NCBI RefSeq assembly: GCF_964204865.1
Contig: NC_135250.1
Span: 10,912,001 to 10,976,000 of the forward strand
From: Styela clava
Lineage: Eukaryota > Chordata > Ascidiacea > Stolidobranchia > Styelidae
Direction: 5' to 3'
DNA: 64,000 nt
Below, in pieces: positions 26,098 through 38,849 of this stretch. Both the position numbers and the translations under genes were made by a program. How positions within the stretch are numbered: position 1 is the stretch's first letter; every line of letters begins with the position of its first letter. Below the pieces are notes generated by a model that ran no database searches, had not been told where the DNA came from, and saw nothing but the letters and a program-made list of their open reading frames with translations.

Positions 26098-29000
26098 AGG
26101 AGATGATGAATGTTGCGTGTATTTTTCTGACACGAAATACCAATAATTTGTATTTATATAATATGTAGTGTAAACAAGTACTTTGAACAAGTATTACCCA
26201 TTGAATTTAAACAGTTTTCAAACAGCAGTTTTTCTGTTATTTTTATTCAGAACTGTCATTATATATTGTTCACTAACATTATATAATTTCACTGTTAAAA
26301 CATTTTTGTGTTGTTACATAAAACAGTGAATCCCAGTTTTGTCAGATAATAAACGAACTTATAATATAAACGATTCCTTGAAGTTGAAGTAATATTAGAA
26401 TCATCTGTCTATGTGTTCATTTGCAAAGTAATTGTAGTTTGATTCATTCAACAACAAAGAAAAATATTATTTTGCGCTATGCGCTATATATACGAGTATA
26501 GTATAAAGATAAAATAATAAATTGAAAAAAAAATATAGTTAGCATAATATGTTTCTAAACAATGATTACTCTCAACAGCATTAAACAATATTGACGTGAT
26601 AGAACAGTAATTTGGTTGAAATCCGTTTCAGAAATTGCCAAAGGCGATTTAATGAGTAATCTTCAAATAGGCGATAATTTTTATTCGAGTGATGACGTAT
26701 AGTATAGATTCAAAAATAGTGAAACAAAGTTGGGACTTTAACATTAGTAATTTTGGAGTAAAGTATTTTTGCAATTATATCGTCCTCACAACAGATATGT
26801 GCTTTACATAATTATTACTTTCAATTTATGAAATAAAACAATTTTAAAAATAAAATTTATGTGATACATATTTTAGAAATATAACAGATATAACGAATAT
26901 TACCGGTTATTAGCCGAAGTTGAACCGCCTTTAGCAATGTCGATATTCAACACTGCGACGACGTAGCAATGATTGTTGTCACGACCTAGCAATGAATGCT
27001 AATTATCACGACATTCCGAGAGCGGGTTCTTGCGAACCCTCTAAATCTACCACTGTTCTGGAGTCGTAATAAGTAACGGCATATAGCAACTTTTTTATAT
27101 ATATAGTTCATTGGCTAAACTAAAATCAAAATGACAAGCTTATACAGATATCCAAGTTTTGAATTGTTTTGGTAAAATTCAAATATATGTTGCATAGTTT
27201 AGTGACAGTTGAAGACACTTGGAAAAAGATTTCACTCGTATTCACGAGACCCCAAATGCGAACGCTGTGGGTCCGGTAACCATTGCATCCTCCACTCAAA
27301 GTGACAAGATAATCTTTTTCGCGAACTCTCGCAATTCCCATGTCTTCTTATTCAAACTATGACTCTATTACAGTATTTCTATTTTTATTGCATGTGTGAC
27401 ACTTGAGAAAAATAATTAGACTATATCATAAATACCGTCCCCGCATGTCAATCGGACACGAATGAATTTTGCATTGTTTTAATATCCCATGACAATAATA
27501 CTACGCATATGATACCAGGAAGCAATGACAAAGCCCATATTATTATAGAGATACTAACGGATGTATTACGTAGAATTTATATTTACCGTTTATACGAATT
27601 TTTGAATTTCTGATTTTTTTCGAATTAAATGCGATAGCAATCTTCGTAAATAATGTATGTAGCCTTCCAATAGGTGGTGTCTTTTTGTGAGAATACTTAC
27701 AATTTCGCCACGAACAACCGGAAAAGATTTCCTGCTCATTCAGAAGGGCTTTTCTATCACCAATTGCGAGTTAAACTCCAACTTGACCAATGAAACAAGA
27801 ACGGCTAAAACTTCTCTACGCAACATCTGCATAGGGTGCGAGGTAGATCACCTTAAGACAGACAACGGGGTCTGACATATCCACCGTAAAAACAAATAAG
27901 ATCTTTGTTCTGAATGCGTATTATAATGCCCAGCTAAAACGACGATAAAATCAAAGATGAGAAACAACGGGATAGAACGACAAACATTTTAATTTCATGT
28001 TAGATTAAAGCTTGAGGAGTCGTAAAGAATCTTGCATTCGAGATGTGTAACTTGACGCAGCTGAAAGCAGAGTACAGGCCTAAAATTTGAACCCAAAAGC
28101 CATACGTGTCAAGCGTGACGACTCAAGATATCGGCCGATCCCAATCAGCGAGCAACACAAGCTGGAGTTGTATAGTTCGATGCATTATTCCTGCCCTCGA
28201 TGGGTACTCATGATACAAAATCTATGGTGGTTCGCTCTGCAAGTTAAAAACGGTTGTAATTCTGTGGGTCCAAGAATAGTTTTGACAAATATTATCATAC
28301 AAATATACATTCATATTTCATCATATTCATCCTCCAGAATTTAAATTTGAACACATCTTTATGAATACTTTTCAGGTCATAAATTTACAGGTCATTTACC
28401 GTCTCATTATTACACTAAAATTTCATATCGTACAAAACACGCATTTGAATTTTGCAAAATGGTTCGGTAGTATTTTGCAGTGCAGGTGTAATGAATGCCA
28501 CTAAAATGCTATACAATCCACTATCAAGAATATAACATAAATTAAATAAACTTCATTATTGATATTTAAATATGTAATATTCTATAAAAAACATTAATGT
28601 AACAGATTCATAGCGTGTGTCACGAGGCACGGAGTTTCACTTTTGCATGTATGTTATTTTTAATGCATTTGATGTTAATATAACCCTCCTATTCGTCTAT
28701 TTTCAGTAGAATGTTTGGTAAACAGGTTAGAAAAAGAATAGTGGGCATACAACATAGAATGTCATATGAAACATTGCTTTATATAAAATCATGTGCGTGT
28801 TAAAAAGTGTCTATTTTCAGTAGAGAAGTGTATTGGGTATCTATCTGGCGTAAATCAGAAGAAGTGTGTATGGCCTTTTTGCTAAAACTTATACTATTCG
28901 CGTAGATTTTAACAATAAAAGACAAAGATGAATACTTGTAAATCTCGTTTTTATGATTATCCAAATATGATAATAGATATTTTTCAACACCACTTGAATC

Positions 29001-29170
29001 TAGTACATTTATATTACCTTGTTCAATTAAAATGTTCCGTTCATCGTGCTGAATAAAATATTAGATTAGTGTATAAAATGATTGCATTATAGTGTAAAGA
29101 CAGCCGAAGAATAAATATTTTAGATGAACTGAAGAAAGAGTAAGAAGCATTTCTTCTGAAAAAATCGGAA
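26098..29170. other. spacer between IGFBP gene and intelectin A
   Basis: No supported gene in 3 kb. Patches of higher GC at about 26920-27080, 27200-27340 and 28080-28280 break the AT-rich background and look like old repeat pieces, but I could not place them in a family. Open frames there (for example 28087-28344) lack splice or protein-family support. Confidence 0.4.
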
Positions 29171-32100
29171 ATGAATCAAATTTATGAGCTCGAAGGAAAC
29201 GAGACATATGAAACTGCAATTCGATATGAGAATCAACCAGGTCAGATTGTGAGAAGATTTTTTTTTATTAATATTGATGAGTATTACGTATACGTTGAAT
29301 TTTATCATTTTTTAGATCCACGGTCATTTTCTATCCAGACGAATAGGTTGAAAGATATTATCATTACTCAGGAGGTTAAAACAAAAAAGAAGGATAAAAC
29401 GAGCATTCATCATGTTGCTGTTGGTGTGGGATTTGTAATATTAATAGGATTGCTTGTTGCTATTATTGTACAAATGAACCTTCATATGCAGGTATTGTAC
29501 ATTGTTTTTGTACTTTCATGAAATATTTTTCATGAAAAATTATAGCTGAAGAAATTAAGGATCTGAAACAAATGAAATTTCATAAACAGATGAATAATAT
29601 GAATATATAAGAGAGTTTAAGAGTTTTAGTTAGACAAAATCTATAGACATATTCATTTTCAGAAAATAGAATAGACCTTATAATCATTCAAAACCCATCC
29701 ATCCTACGCGCAAAAATAAAAGTGGCATAAACCTAACAATTTTAACATTAGCTCTTATGGGGAATGTGATCACCAGGGCAGAAATTTGCATTTTTTATAA
29801 TTTTCTGGTTACCTTTCGTTGTAAACGTGGGCAGTTTTATATATAGAGTGATTTTAGATATTCTTCGAAATATTTATGACGATAAACATGGTCAAGTTTT
29901 TTGATAATCGTGCATTAAAATTGTAATAGACGTGGTTTTTACGCTGGCGTCTCCCTTCCTAGACCATGACATTCTGCCAACCTGTGAAATATTGGGCTAA
30001 CTGTGGCGCTAATGTCTCCTTCGGTACTGGAAGCGTTTAACATTGACGTTCTATAATCTAGATTCTATACCCGTTCACTTGCATTTGTTTACTGGTTTTA
30101 CGCATTTATTTCTGCTAGTAACCATTTACTTGAAGGCATGCTGACGTGTTATTTAAATTGCCGGTACCAATGGGATGAAAACTAAGTTCTACCTGGTATG
30201 TTAGCCAATAGGTATCTCAGGGTAAGTTGTATACAAACGAATATAAATATTCCCAGCCCATTACTCTATTACATTAATTCAGTAACGGTACAGCACCGGT
30301 ATCGTAATGTGATTCCTCAAATGATGAGTAGCGCGACAACTCTTAATTGAAACAGTATCCTAACTAGGTTAAAAAACATGTCAGCATGCCTTCAGAGAAA
30401 GGTCGCTTGCTGTATCGGTAGGATATGCGCAAAGCTAGTAAGGAAAAGTAAATTTGACTGAATACGTGAATGACTACCATTCCAGATAAACTTCACTAAC
30501 TAAAATTAGTATTTCATTAAACGCCAAGCACGGTATGTTTTGGTTCCGGTATTCTGTGATCACTTAATATGAAGCACGAGCAGTTGGAGCGCATATTTCA
30601 CAGACCACAACGTGTTGGCAGAATTTTTTGGTATAGTGAGAGAGACGCCAGCGGAAACACCACGCCCATTAAATTACCAATGAACGATTATCAAAAATTT
30701 CGACCATATTTATCATGATAAGAATATCAAAAAATCTTCCATCCTCAAAACTGCACACGTCTACAATGTTAAAAGAGCTAATGTTAAAATCGTTTTGTTT
30801 ATGCCACTTTTATTTTTCGCGCTTAGGATGGGTTTTGAATAAATACCGTCTATTAAATGCTATTATTGTAAAGGAATTCATTCACTTTCCTCTTTTTACC
30901 AAATCGACATCGATGATTTTTTTCCATCATTGAATTTGAATGTGGTGTCAAACCTACTGCCTCTTTTTTGATTGAAAGCTCAACAATGCACTCTGTGATT
31001 GCGAGATCCAGAACCAATATTTTGCATAATTCTCTCTTGCAAAATTGTAATGAAATCTCCCCAAGTCAAAACATTTTATACCCTTATCTTATGAATAAAT
31101 AATACACTACATATACTAAATTCACTGTAGTCGAAAATTTCTGCAACAACTGCAACAACAGCTTACGTGAGTTTTCCAAGATCTTGCCTCGAGTTGAGAA
31201 ACCAGGGAATAAAATCTGATGGAATTTATAAAATTAAACCAAGCGGACTCCGATCAGAAATACAGGTTGATATTATTATTCATGATGTATTTGAATATTC
31301 CAATTAAATTTGTTCTAAAAGTTCTAATTTTATCTTCAAGGCATTTTGCGATATGTCAACTGACGGTGGAGGATGGACTTTAGTTGCAAGTGTTCACGAG
31401 GATAATATTGAAACAAAATGTGGATCTGATGATTTCTGGTCAAGCTATGTTCCTGAAAATCAACAAGACCACGCAGGTGTAAGCAACTGGGAAAATGAAA
31501 ACGTTTATGGAGACATTAATAAATGTACAACCAGTGATTATAAAAACGTTGCCTATTTTTCGTTAAACGTAAGCCTGTTTTTATATTTTCATAATTACGA
31601 AAAAAAGAAAAGAAACAATCACCATAATTCTATTACACAGTTAATGAGTGAAGCGACTTTTTTTCTGTATTTATTTTTTGTCAACCAATGTATCATATAC
31701 ATCTATGTTCAATATTATCAGTCTTCAGACGTTATGACATGGCACACTCTAGCAGGTTCTCCAGTTTTGTATATGAAAGAAAATTCTACATCACGATACA
31801 GAACAAATAATAACTTCATGGAAAAATACGGTGGGAATCTCAAGATGTTGTTTGACAACCACTATCCATTGAAAATAACTAGTGGTGAGTAAAAAAATTT
31901 ATTGAATCACAAATGCTTTCCATCTTTCATGGTTCCAGAGACATTTTTCATACAACATAAAATGGTTCTGTATACAATTTGACATTACATTGTAGTTTTA
32001 CTGCTTTACTACTATAGAAAAAAGAACGGAAAAATTATTGAACGCTCTGGTGAATAAAGCAAATGAAATGAAAGCAAAAATTTCCAATTGGTATGAATAC

Positions 32101-35100
32101 TCAACCTTATACAAACATGATGAAATAGTGAGTTCAAAGCTGTATGGCCACTATGGAAATCGGGTAATATTTCAATTTCACAGATGTAATACTTATAAAC
32201 ACAGAAGACGCTTATTCTTCTTTCTCATTTTTCAAAATCCAAGTGTCGTTTTCAAAATACAGTAGGAACCAGCCCACGTTTTTGAAAAGTAATGATTATT
32301 ATCTTATTTGAAAAGTAATGATTACTATCTTATGTGAAAAATCATGATTACGGCCAAGTAAGTGTGGTTTGTAAAAGTTTCATCTATACAATCTATCCAC
32401 AAAAACTGTTCGGAAAGCCTTTATCTAATATTTCAATCAATCAGTCAACTATCTAAGATCTAAGTAAACTAATTCTTTACTCAATTTTATTTGCTATTTT
32501 TGTCTGTGTATTAATGGAGATTTCCTATTTAAAAACCTCTACACAGGTTATATTCCCGGTTCACAAGTTGTCAGTAAAAGTTCAAATTCAGTAGACTGAC
32601 AAACAATGTGGAAAGCATTTATGCGTCTTAAATATTGCGACGATTCTCCAAAATATTTAGATGCTGTATTACACGTTACAATACCTTGCTTGACAGAAAT
32701 ACGACATACAACTTTTGGGAAAACCGTCTACTAAAAACTACAAGATCACGAAGAAGTTATTGGACACGTAGTGGACAAAGCGATCGTTTTGTTGTTATGT
32801 TGTTCCTAGTCTTGTTCTTGTTGTTCTTTGACACGTATTGAAGAAATCGCTTTTCCCTTTGATTACTGGACCAATTTTCAGTTGTTAAACATAAAATTTT
32901 TCTCCAAAAGACTATTACTTTTTTTTCGTTATGATGTCATCAAAATTATGTGGCTTTACGTGTCCATATATTTGAGCATAGCTCTCTTGTATATATACAC
33001 TCACCAATCCGTGAATCTCCAGATTAGATTTCAATCAATAAATAAACTAATTTTCACACAATTTCTTTGCATTGCAATATTGTGCTCCAAAACAATCATA
33101 AACGTCGTTTTCGCTTTCCACAAAAGTTTTAAAGTTTCATGATTGCACAAATTGTGCGAACTTTTCTATACTATTACAAATAAATTTCCCTGTTTAAAGG
33201 ACAAATTGCACGCAGTGGAATTTGTACTAATCATGTTTAAAGAATTAATGGCACAATTCGATATAAATATATATTAATTCATTACGTTCAGATTACATTC
33301 GGAAGTAGTTATCAGGAATATTACGGCATTCCTTATCAGCAGAAAGTTCGGCAAGTATCAAGAATATAAATTATTTTTTCGTTCAGTTTATGTTTTTATC
33401 ATACATCATCTGAAATTCTTTGTTTTTATTATTTCAGATTCGTCCGCTCAAACACCTATTTAAACACAAGCAAGACTCAGCCTTTTATCATGGTGTCTGT
33501 GATATCAAACGAAGACAGGAAGAGCTCATACTACTTCACAAGAGTACTTCAAATTTAATATTTCTCGCGCTGATCTGCACTACCATGCTCAATAGTCATT
33601 ACCGTGTATGTGTGTTCTGTTAACAGGCGTACTCAAGTCAAGATAAAGTGACAGTAAAGAGTCAGCTGAAAAACACAATTTCGAGAGGAAATTTTGAAAT
33701 ACAATACAGCGCAGCGCAATTTGTACATCCTTCCGAGGCCACAGTTTGCGAATATCACTTCATTGTGTCTAATATCAGAGTAAGGAAGCAATTTTGATGA
33801 TCACAATCAATTATTTGCTCAATCAGCTAGATCTAGAGTTTATTTAGACAAAAAATATACAAAATCATTAGAATGTATGTTGTTTCTTACCTTTTTGACG
33901 AAAAAGTACTCGATTTAGTATTGTGATGTTGTGTTTTTGTTAATTAACAGGACTGGAAATCGTACAAACCGACATCTATAATCGATAATCATAATATGTA
34001 TCTATCTTCACGATCTATAAAATGTAATGCTGAGGGAAGCCCATCAAACATTGTAATGGGTTATCTAATGCTTACCAGGTAAGTATTGACATAGACACTT
34101 ATATATATATAAGTTATCATGAAATACTATATATAAACATCTGCAACGACCCGTTGTGCTATTCTGTACAAGGAATAATTCATATGCATGACAAGTAAAG
34201 TCATGAACAAGTTTAGGGTCTAAAATTTCCAACATGAAAAAATTGCATGTTCGTATTATAATAAAAAAATTTATTTGCCATTCCTTTTTTATATGGCACT
34301 TTGAGATGGCTGAATCGTACGTTACTTGGACTTCTTTGATTTTTGTATGAAAAATTCATTGTTTGATTAACACAAGTTGATTGAGTGTATTGATTCTTAA
34401 ACATACTGGTTTCGGATAATTTTTAATCGGTCCTCTCCACTGATGATAAATCCAAACTAAAAATGGTCCTCAACATTACTATGTTTAAAGTTCAAGGTTT
34501 TAATCACTGTAATCAGAATAAATTACTAATTTCTATCACATTCAAACAAACTGAAAACTGGATACATTAATATCTTTCTTAGTCCTTAGTAAGTGCAGGC
34601 ATATTTTTTGCATTTGTCCTAATTATTTATATTTTACATGTAGAAAAAATGGATTTAACTTTACAGTTGATCAACTAGATCATGTGACAGATGTAGTTTT
34701 GACGGCGGTTGAATCCGTGAAAGACTTATTCAAAGGTAAGCACGTATTATAAGTAAAATAATATTATTCCATATACATGTTGTGATCCATCCAAGACATA
34801 TTTTATACTCTGTCACATGCGGCTTTCCGTTTAGTACGCCTCCACACTAAATTCTAAAATTGAGTAGATCATAAAATTGACGATTCATGAGAAAAAAATC
34901 AAAAATTTGATGCGTCTTTATGAATTCCTCAATTTTTCATCAAGTAACTCTGATTATGTGACCATCATTATCTTTGCACCCATGTGCATATGCAACCAGT
35001 ACATATAATTTTGCACACACGGACATTTAATCCCAGCGAACGTTACAATTCTTGAACACCAAGAAGGTGCTACCTGGCCCGCCAAAATCTCCGCGCTGGG

Positions 35101-38100
35101 TAACTACCATCCATCGCCAGTTAAGCACTGGTACAAAGTTTCGCGTTACTGCAGAGTGATCCGGATCAACATTGATATATACTTACACTCGGTCATAACA
35201 TTCCCCAATCGCTATTTAACAAAAAATATTTCCCTCACAAAGTTGAACTCTATATGTTCCAAACAATTTAAAAGTTACAGGAAGTATAGCTATTCTGTTT
35301 TTTAAATTATCGGAGTCAGTGGGGCTTATGAATGTCTGACTCATTCAAAATTTTGATTGCGGTACCGGTACCTGACTTAATCCTAATTGTTTCCGGCTAC
35401 CGAATGCAGAAAACGGAAATTTGAAAAACTTTACCCTCGACTAGACTAATTGATTTTAGTTGGAGATTTCGACTTTAAACTACTATAAACTAGACTTGAA
35501 CAATAGACCTTATTCATATTTATTATTATGATAAACATGGTCAAGATTTTTAATAATCGTTCATTGAAATTTTAATGAGCGCGGCGTTTCCGATGACGTC
35601 ATTCTCACTAGACCATGAGATTCTGCCAACGCGCCGTGCTCTGTGGAATATGCGCCCCAACTGCTTGTGATAACAGAATACCGGTACCGGGACCACAACT
35701 GGCGTTCAACGAAAGACCTATTTTGGTTTTTATTGGATGTTATATATTTCATGAATTCCATGTAACTATGTACATTTCTGGTACACATTTCAAAATCCAA
35801 TGGCCTAACTCAGTTCATATGTTGACACCATGTACCTATCTCAAAATTGGTGATGTTCAGGGCTGGATTTAGACCATGAGAGGCCCCTTCATATTTTTGA
35901 GCTCATAATTTCTCTCTAAACAACATCACATTTAATTGCTTAAAATTTGAAAATATGAAAGAATTTAACTTTTCATTCTCCCCATTCATGGGTGTGAATT
36001 TTTAATTAAAAGAATAAAAGTTTACTTGAGGCAGTTTTGCTTTCAATTTCTTTGATCAAACAACCGCTACAGCCATAACATAGAAACTTCCAGCAGAATG
36101 CACATATTAATAATTTCCCCTATTATGATGCAAACGACGCAATAACGCTGTTTACAATGTGGTTGAAACCAGTTGTGTACAGAATTTTCTACTCTGAAAA
36201 GCTTGATATATATATATATATACTTTTCGTAGGGTTTGAACTTGTCAAGTTTTCAAAAGAATTACAATTTTCGAAACCGAATTTCGAGGCTCTAGGTTTC
36301 AGCCTGCCTAGCCTATTAGTAAATCCAGCCCTGGTGATGGTCCCTACAGCAAATTGCTTGCCCCAATCACTCACTCACTCAATATAAATTAACTGTCGTA
36401 CTTGCTAAGTGTCCACTAAGTGAAAATCTAGTGTACAAAAAAAAAAGCAGTGGTTTAATAATGGACTACATTTTTAACCGAATCCAAAAATATTCCGTAA
36501 CTCAGTCAACCCTTCCTCCAAGGAGTTTTTGTTAAATTGTTCAAACATCTTAATTAACTGTTAATCTTGATATCGAACATGGGGGGCAGGGGGTGAGCTG
36601 ACTGTGATGGTCGTATCGCTTCCCAGTCTATACCGAATAACTGTGTGTTTTGTAGTCTATATAATTTTTATTGATTCAATGGTTGTATTCTGGTTGACAA
36701 AATAACTCTGCCTCTCGTATTCAGTCATAATAGGTTGGAGATATTCATCTTTTTTGTATACCGGTACCGTACAACTTATCCTGCCTATTGGCATGATGGC
36801 CAACATTTTTGTTCGTAGGCCTATTTCAGTATTTACTAAATAATTTAGTTTTCACCTCTTGCAGCCTTGGTACGGTACCGGTAGTTTAAATAACACGTCA
36901 GCATGCCTTCAGTAAATGATTGCTAGCTGTACAGGTATAAATGCGTAAAACCAGTAAACAAACGTGATAGAAACGGTATGGGTTATAGATTGTCAATGTT
37001 AAACGCTCCCAGTATCGGTACCGTACCCAAAGCGACATTAGCGCCGCATTTGCAGCGCATATCCCACAGAGCACGGCGCGTTGGCAGAATCTCATGGTCT
37101 AGTACGAATGACGTCATCGGAAACACCGCGCTCATTAAAATTTTAATGAACGATTATTAAAAATCTTGACCATGTTTATCATGATAAAAATATCAAAAAA
37201 AATGTAAAAAATATTCTGTCCTCAAAACTGCTCACGTATACTATGAAAGATATCTAGAAAGTTACAAAAAATGCAAATTTCTGCTCTGGTGATCACATTC
37301 CCCATGAGAGCTAATGTTAAAAAAAAATTTTTTACATCCCTTTCTTTTTTGCGCGTAGAATGGGTTTTTAATGAATAAGGTCTATTCAAAAAGTTGAATC
37401 CCAATTACGGAAGTTTGAAAATACTACTCCGACACCCGAGCACCAACCCGTAGCCTACAGTAAAACGCAATTACTTCCACAGATGTACACAGGATGATAA
37501 ATGGCTAACTTGTATTATTTAAGTAGTTGTTTATAAAATTTATTGCCTTCTTCCTAGTTTCGATATTTTCTAATTTTCAATAATTGGCAGAATTCCCAGG
37601 AAACGATGCTTCAATATCACCAGTTACATTTGACAAAGGAAGCACTGACTTGATTTTTAACATGACTCCACCTAGTATGCGTCCATATGTCGAACCTGGA
37701 TATCTGCAGTTGAGAGCATACAATTTGTCAGGATACCCGAATGCAATCTGCCCAGGAATCAAGTAAGATTTCAAGAACACTGTGTTTGTTATTATCCTCC
37801 TGTTTTATTTGGTAAGAACAACAGACAGGTTGTCGTACAGTTCATGATTTGCGTGTCCGGAAAATTCGGCGCAGGAAATTTCGCTACAGGGGATCTCGCC
37901 GCAAGAAATTTCGCCGCATAGGAAAAATCGCCACAAGAGCATTTCGCTGTAAAACAAGTATTTGTGATAAAAACAGTTAGATTTGTAGGGTTAGGGTATG
38001 CTCTTAAATAACGAATATTTTTAAAATTAGGCGATTTTTCCTATGCGGCGAGATTTTATACGGCGAAATTTCCCGCGGCGAATTTTCGTTGAACCCATAT

Positions 38101-38849
38101 TTTGTATCCTACTATAAGATGTTTTTTTAATAACTTTTAACTTAATGCATCACTTTATTTTGTTTTATATTATAGAAAACGTTGCAAAATTATGCACTGT
38201 TTTTGCTATAGCGAGTAATTTTCTAAATACAAGACATCGTTTTAGTTAGATAAAGTAGATTTTTAAAGTTAATGTGAGTAATTACAAGATGTAAATGAAA
38301 CCTAGTTTTAACTATATTTTTTGAATGTTCGTGATATGTCTAGAGTGACATCTGTTTCACCGGAACACGTTTGCATTGGAGGAATTTCTGCAGATGTCAG
38401 AGAACGTGGAACTTGTGGAGATTTTGCTGGTGGGAAATCATCCGAATTTTTTTTAAACGTATAATCTGTGTGTCTGAATAAATCAACGTCAAGCCCATAC
38501 TAGGTTACCGACTCATTAAATATTATATAGATTTACTGATGAAGCAGACCTAAATAGTTTTTCACCCCGAATAGAAACTACTACCTGGGTAATAGAGTAA
38601 ACTTTTCTATACCTCTTCTATTAAAAGAGGGTCAGGTCAGTAGTTTTAAGTGAAGCAATTTCAATGTAAAAATGCACAGCGATCAAACTTTATGCGACAT
38701 GATTCAAATATAATTCGTTTAATAGCAGTATTTATAATTTTATAGGTTGGTCTGGAAAATCTGATGACAATATTTTACATTCTCGACCAAATGGATATGC
38801 TCATTCAAAGAAGGATATTTCTTCCGTCATTCTCATATTTTATCGCTGA
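29171..38849 (+). CDS. intelectin A: type II membrane intelectin with inserted 228-aa segment (14 exons, 605 aa)
   Basis: Exons: 29171-29240, 29316-29491, 31131-31265, 31341-31568, 31722-31884, 32018-32163, 33292-33350, 33438-33543, 33627-33779, 33951-34078, 34644-34735, 37591-37762, 38344-38429, 38746-38849; 1818 nt in one frame. Residues 1-56: cytoplasmic-type tail with tyrosines and a basic KTKKKDK; 57-75: membrane segment. Exons 3-5 and 12-14 form an intelectin domain: RSCLELRNQGI, FCDM-type start, GGGWTLVASVHED, RYRTNNNF, SPVTFDKG, HVCIGG, CGDFAG, WSGK and final LIFYR, in the order of vertebrate intelectins. Exons 6-11 (residues 258-485) insert an unrecognised segment between KITSG and FPGND; both bounding introns are phase 1. 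Exon 7 uses a GC donor (GCAAGT) and exon 8 a weak GTACTT. Family role: calcium-dependent binding of microbial glycans; here probably at the cell surface. Confidence 0.85.
29671..30854. mobile_element. long foldback element F, copy 1
   Basis: The left end ATAGACCTTATAATCATTC and right end GAATAAATACCGTCTATT are inverse, and the arms continue for about 500 bp (for example AAGGCATGCTGACGTG at about 30133 against CATGTCAGCATGCCTTCAG at about 30378; ATGGTCAAG with TAATCGTGCATTAAA against the inverse near 30690-30715). It lies in intron 2 of intelectin A. Family F recurs at 35502-37386. No coding frame; superfamily not determined. Confidence 0.75.
32752..32999. repeat. dispersed repeat family R, partial copy in intelectin A intron 6
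   Basis: TTGGACACGTAGTGGACAAA, a GTTGTTATGTTGTTCCTAG segment and TATTTGAGCATAGCTCTCTTG match the copy at 13123-14112 with divergence. Confidence 0.65.
34220..34470. repeat. diverged copy of the 42-45 kb duplicated repeat
   Basis: Blocks TCCAACATGAAAAAATTG, TGGCACTTTGAGATGGCTGA, TTGATTAACAC and GATTCTTAAACAT correspond in order to 42045-42255, so a relative of that repeat sits in intron 10 of intelectin A. Confidence 0.5.
35502..37386. mobile_element. long foldback element F, copy 2, with a nested hAT
   Basis: AATAGACCTTATTCAT at the left is inverse to ATGAATAAGGTCTATT at the right. The left arm (about 35502-35650, with GACCATGAGATTCTGCCAAC) is the inverse of about 37057-37240. The right half, read in reverse, also matches the left half of the copy at 29671-30854 over several hundred bp. 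KpnI/AgeI-like CGGTACCGGTA words recur inside. A hAT element (35858-36333) inserted later. It fills most of intron 11 of intelectin A. Confidence 0.75.
35858..36333. mobile_element. short hAT MITE (476 bp) nested in foldback element
   Basis: Ends CAGGGCTGGATTTA and TAAATCCAGCCCTG are exact inverses over 14 bp. Flanks GTGATGTT (35850-35857) and GTGATGGT (36334-36341) match at seven of eight positions, consistent with a hAT duplication carrying one mutation. No coding capacity. Contains a TA microsatellite near 36208. Confidence 0.88.
37858..38088. repeat. foldback MITE with GGCGAAATTTC arms
   Basis: The left arm contains AATTTCGCCGCATAGGAAAA and the right arm GGCGATTTTTCCTATGCGGC, with further GGCGAA blocks out to both ends. 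It lies in intron 12 of intelectin A; target duplication not clear. Confidence 0.8.

Noticed and set aside
33420-33623. 67-codon frame over intelectin A exon 8
   Set aside because: The exon is read in another frame: entry phase 2 after exon 7 and exit phase 0 to exon 9 give RFVRSNTYL to YYFTR, so the longer frame is a shadow.
32018-34735. Cassette exons as a separate gene nested in intelectin A
   Set aside because: No start codon exon, no stop, and matching phase-1 boundaries plus B's shared exons 6-7 favour a real part of the lectin gene.
35060-35170. GC-richer patch that recalls a 5S rRNA or tRNA gene
   Set aside because: It does not hold the conserved 5S or tRNA internal promoter words in the right spacing; no RNA gene can be supported.
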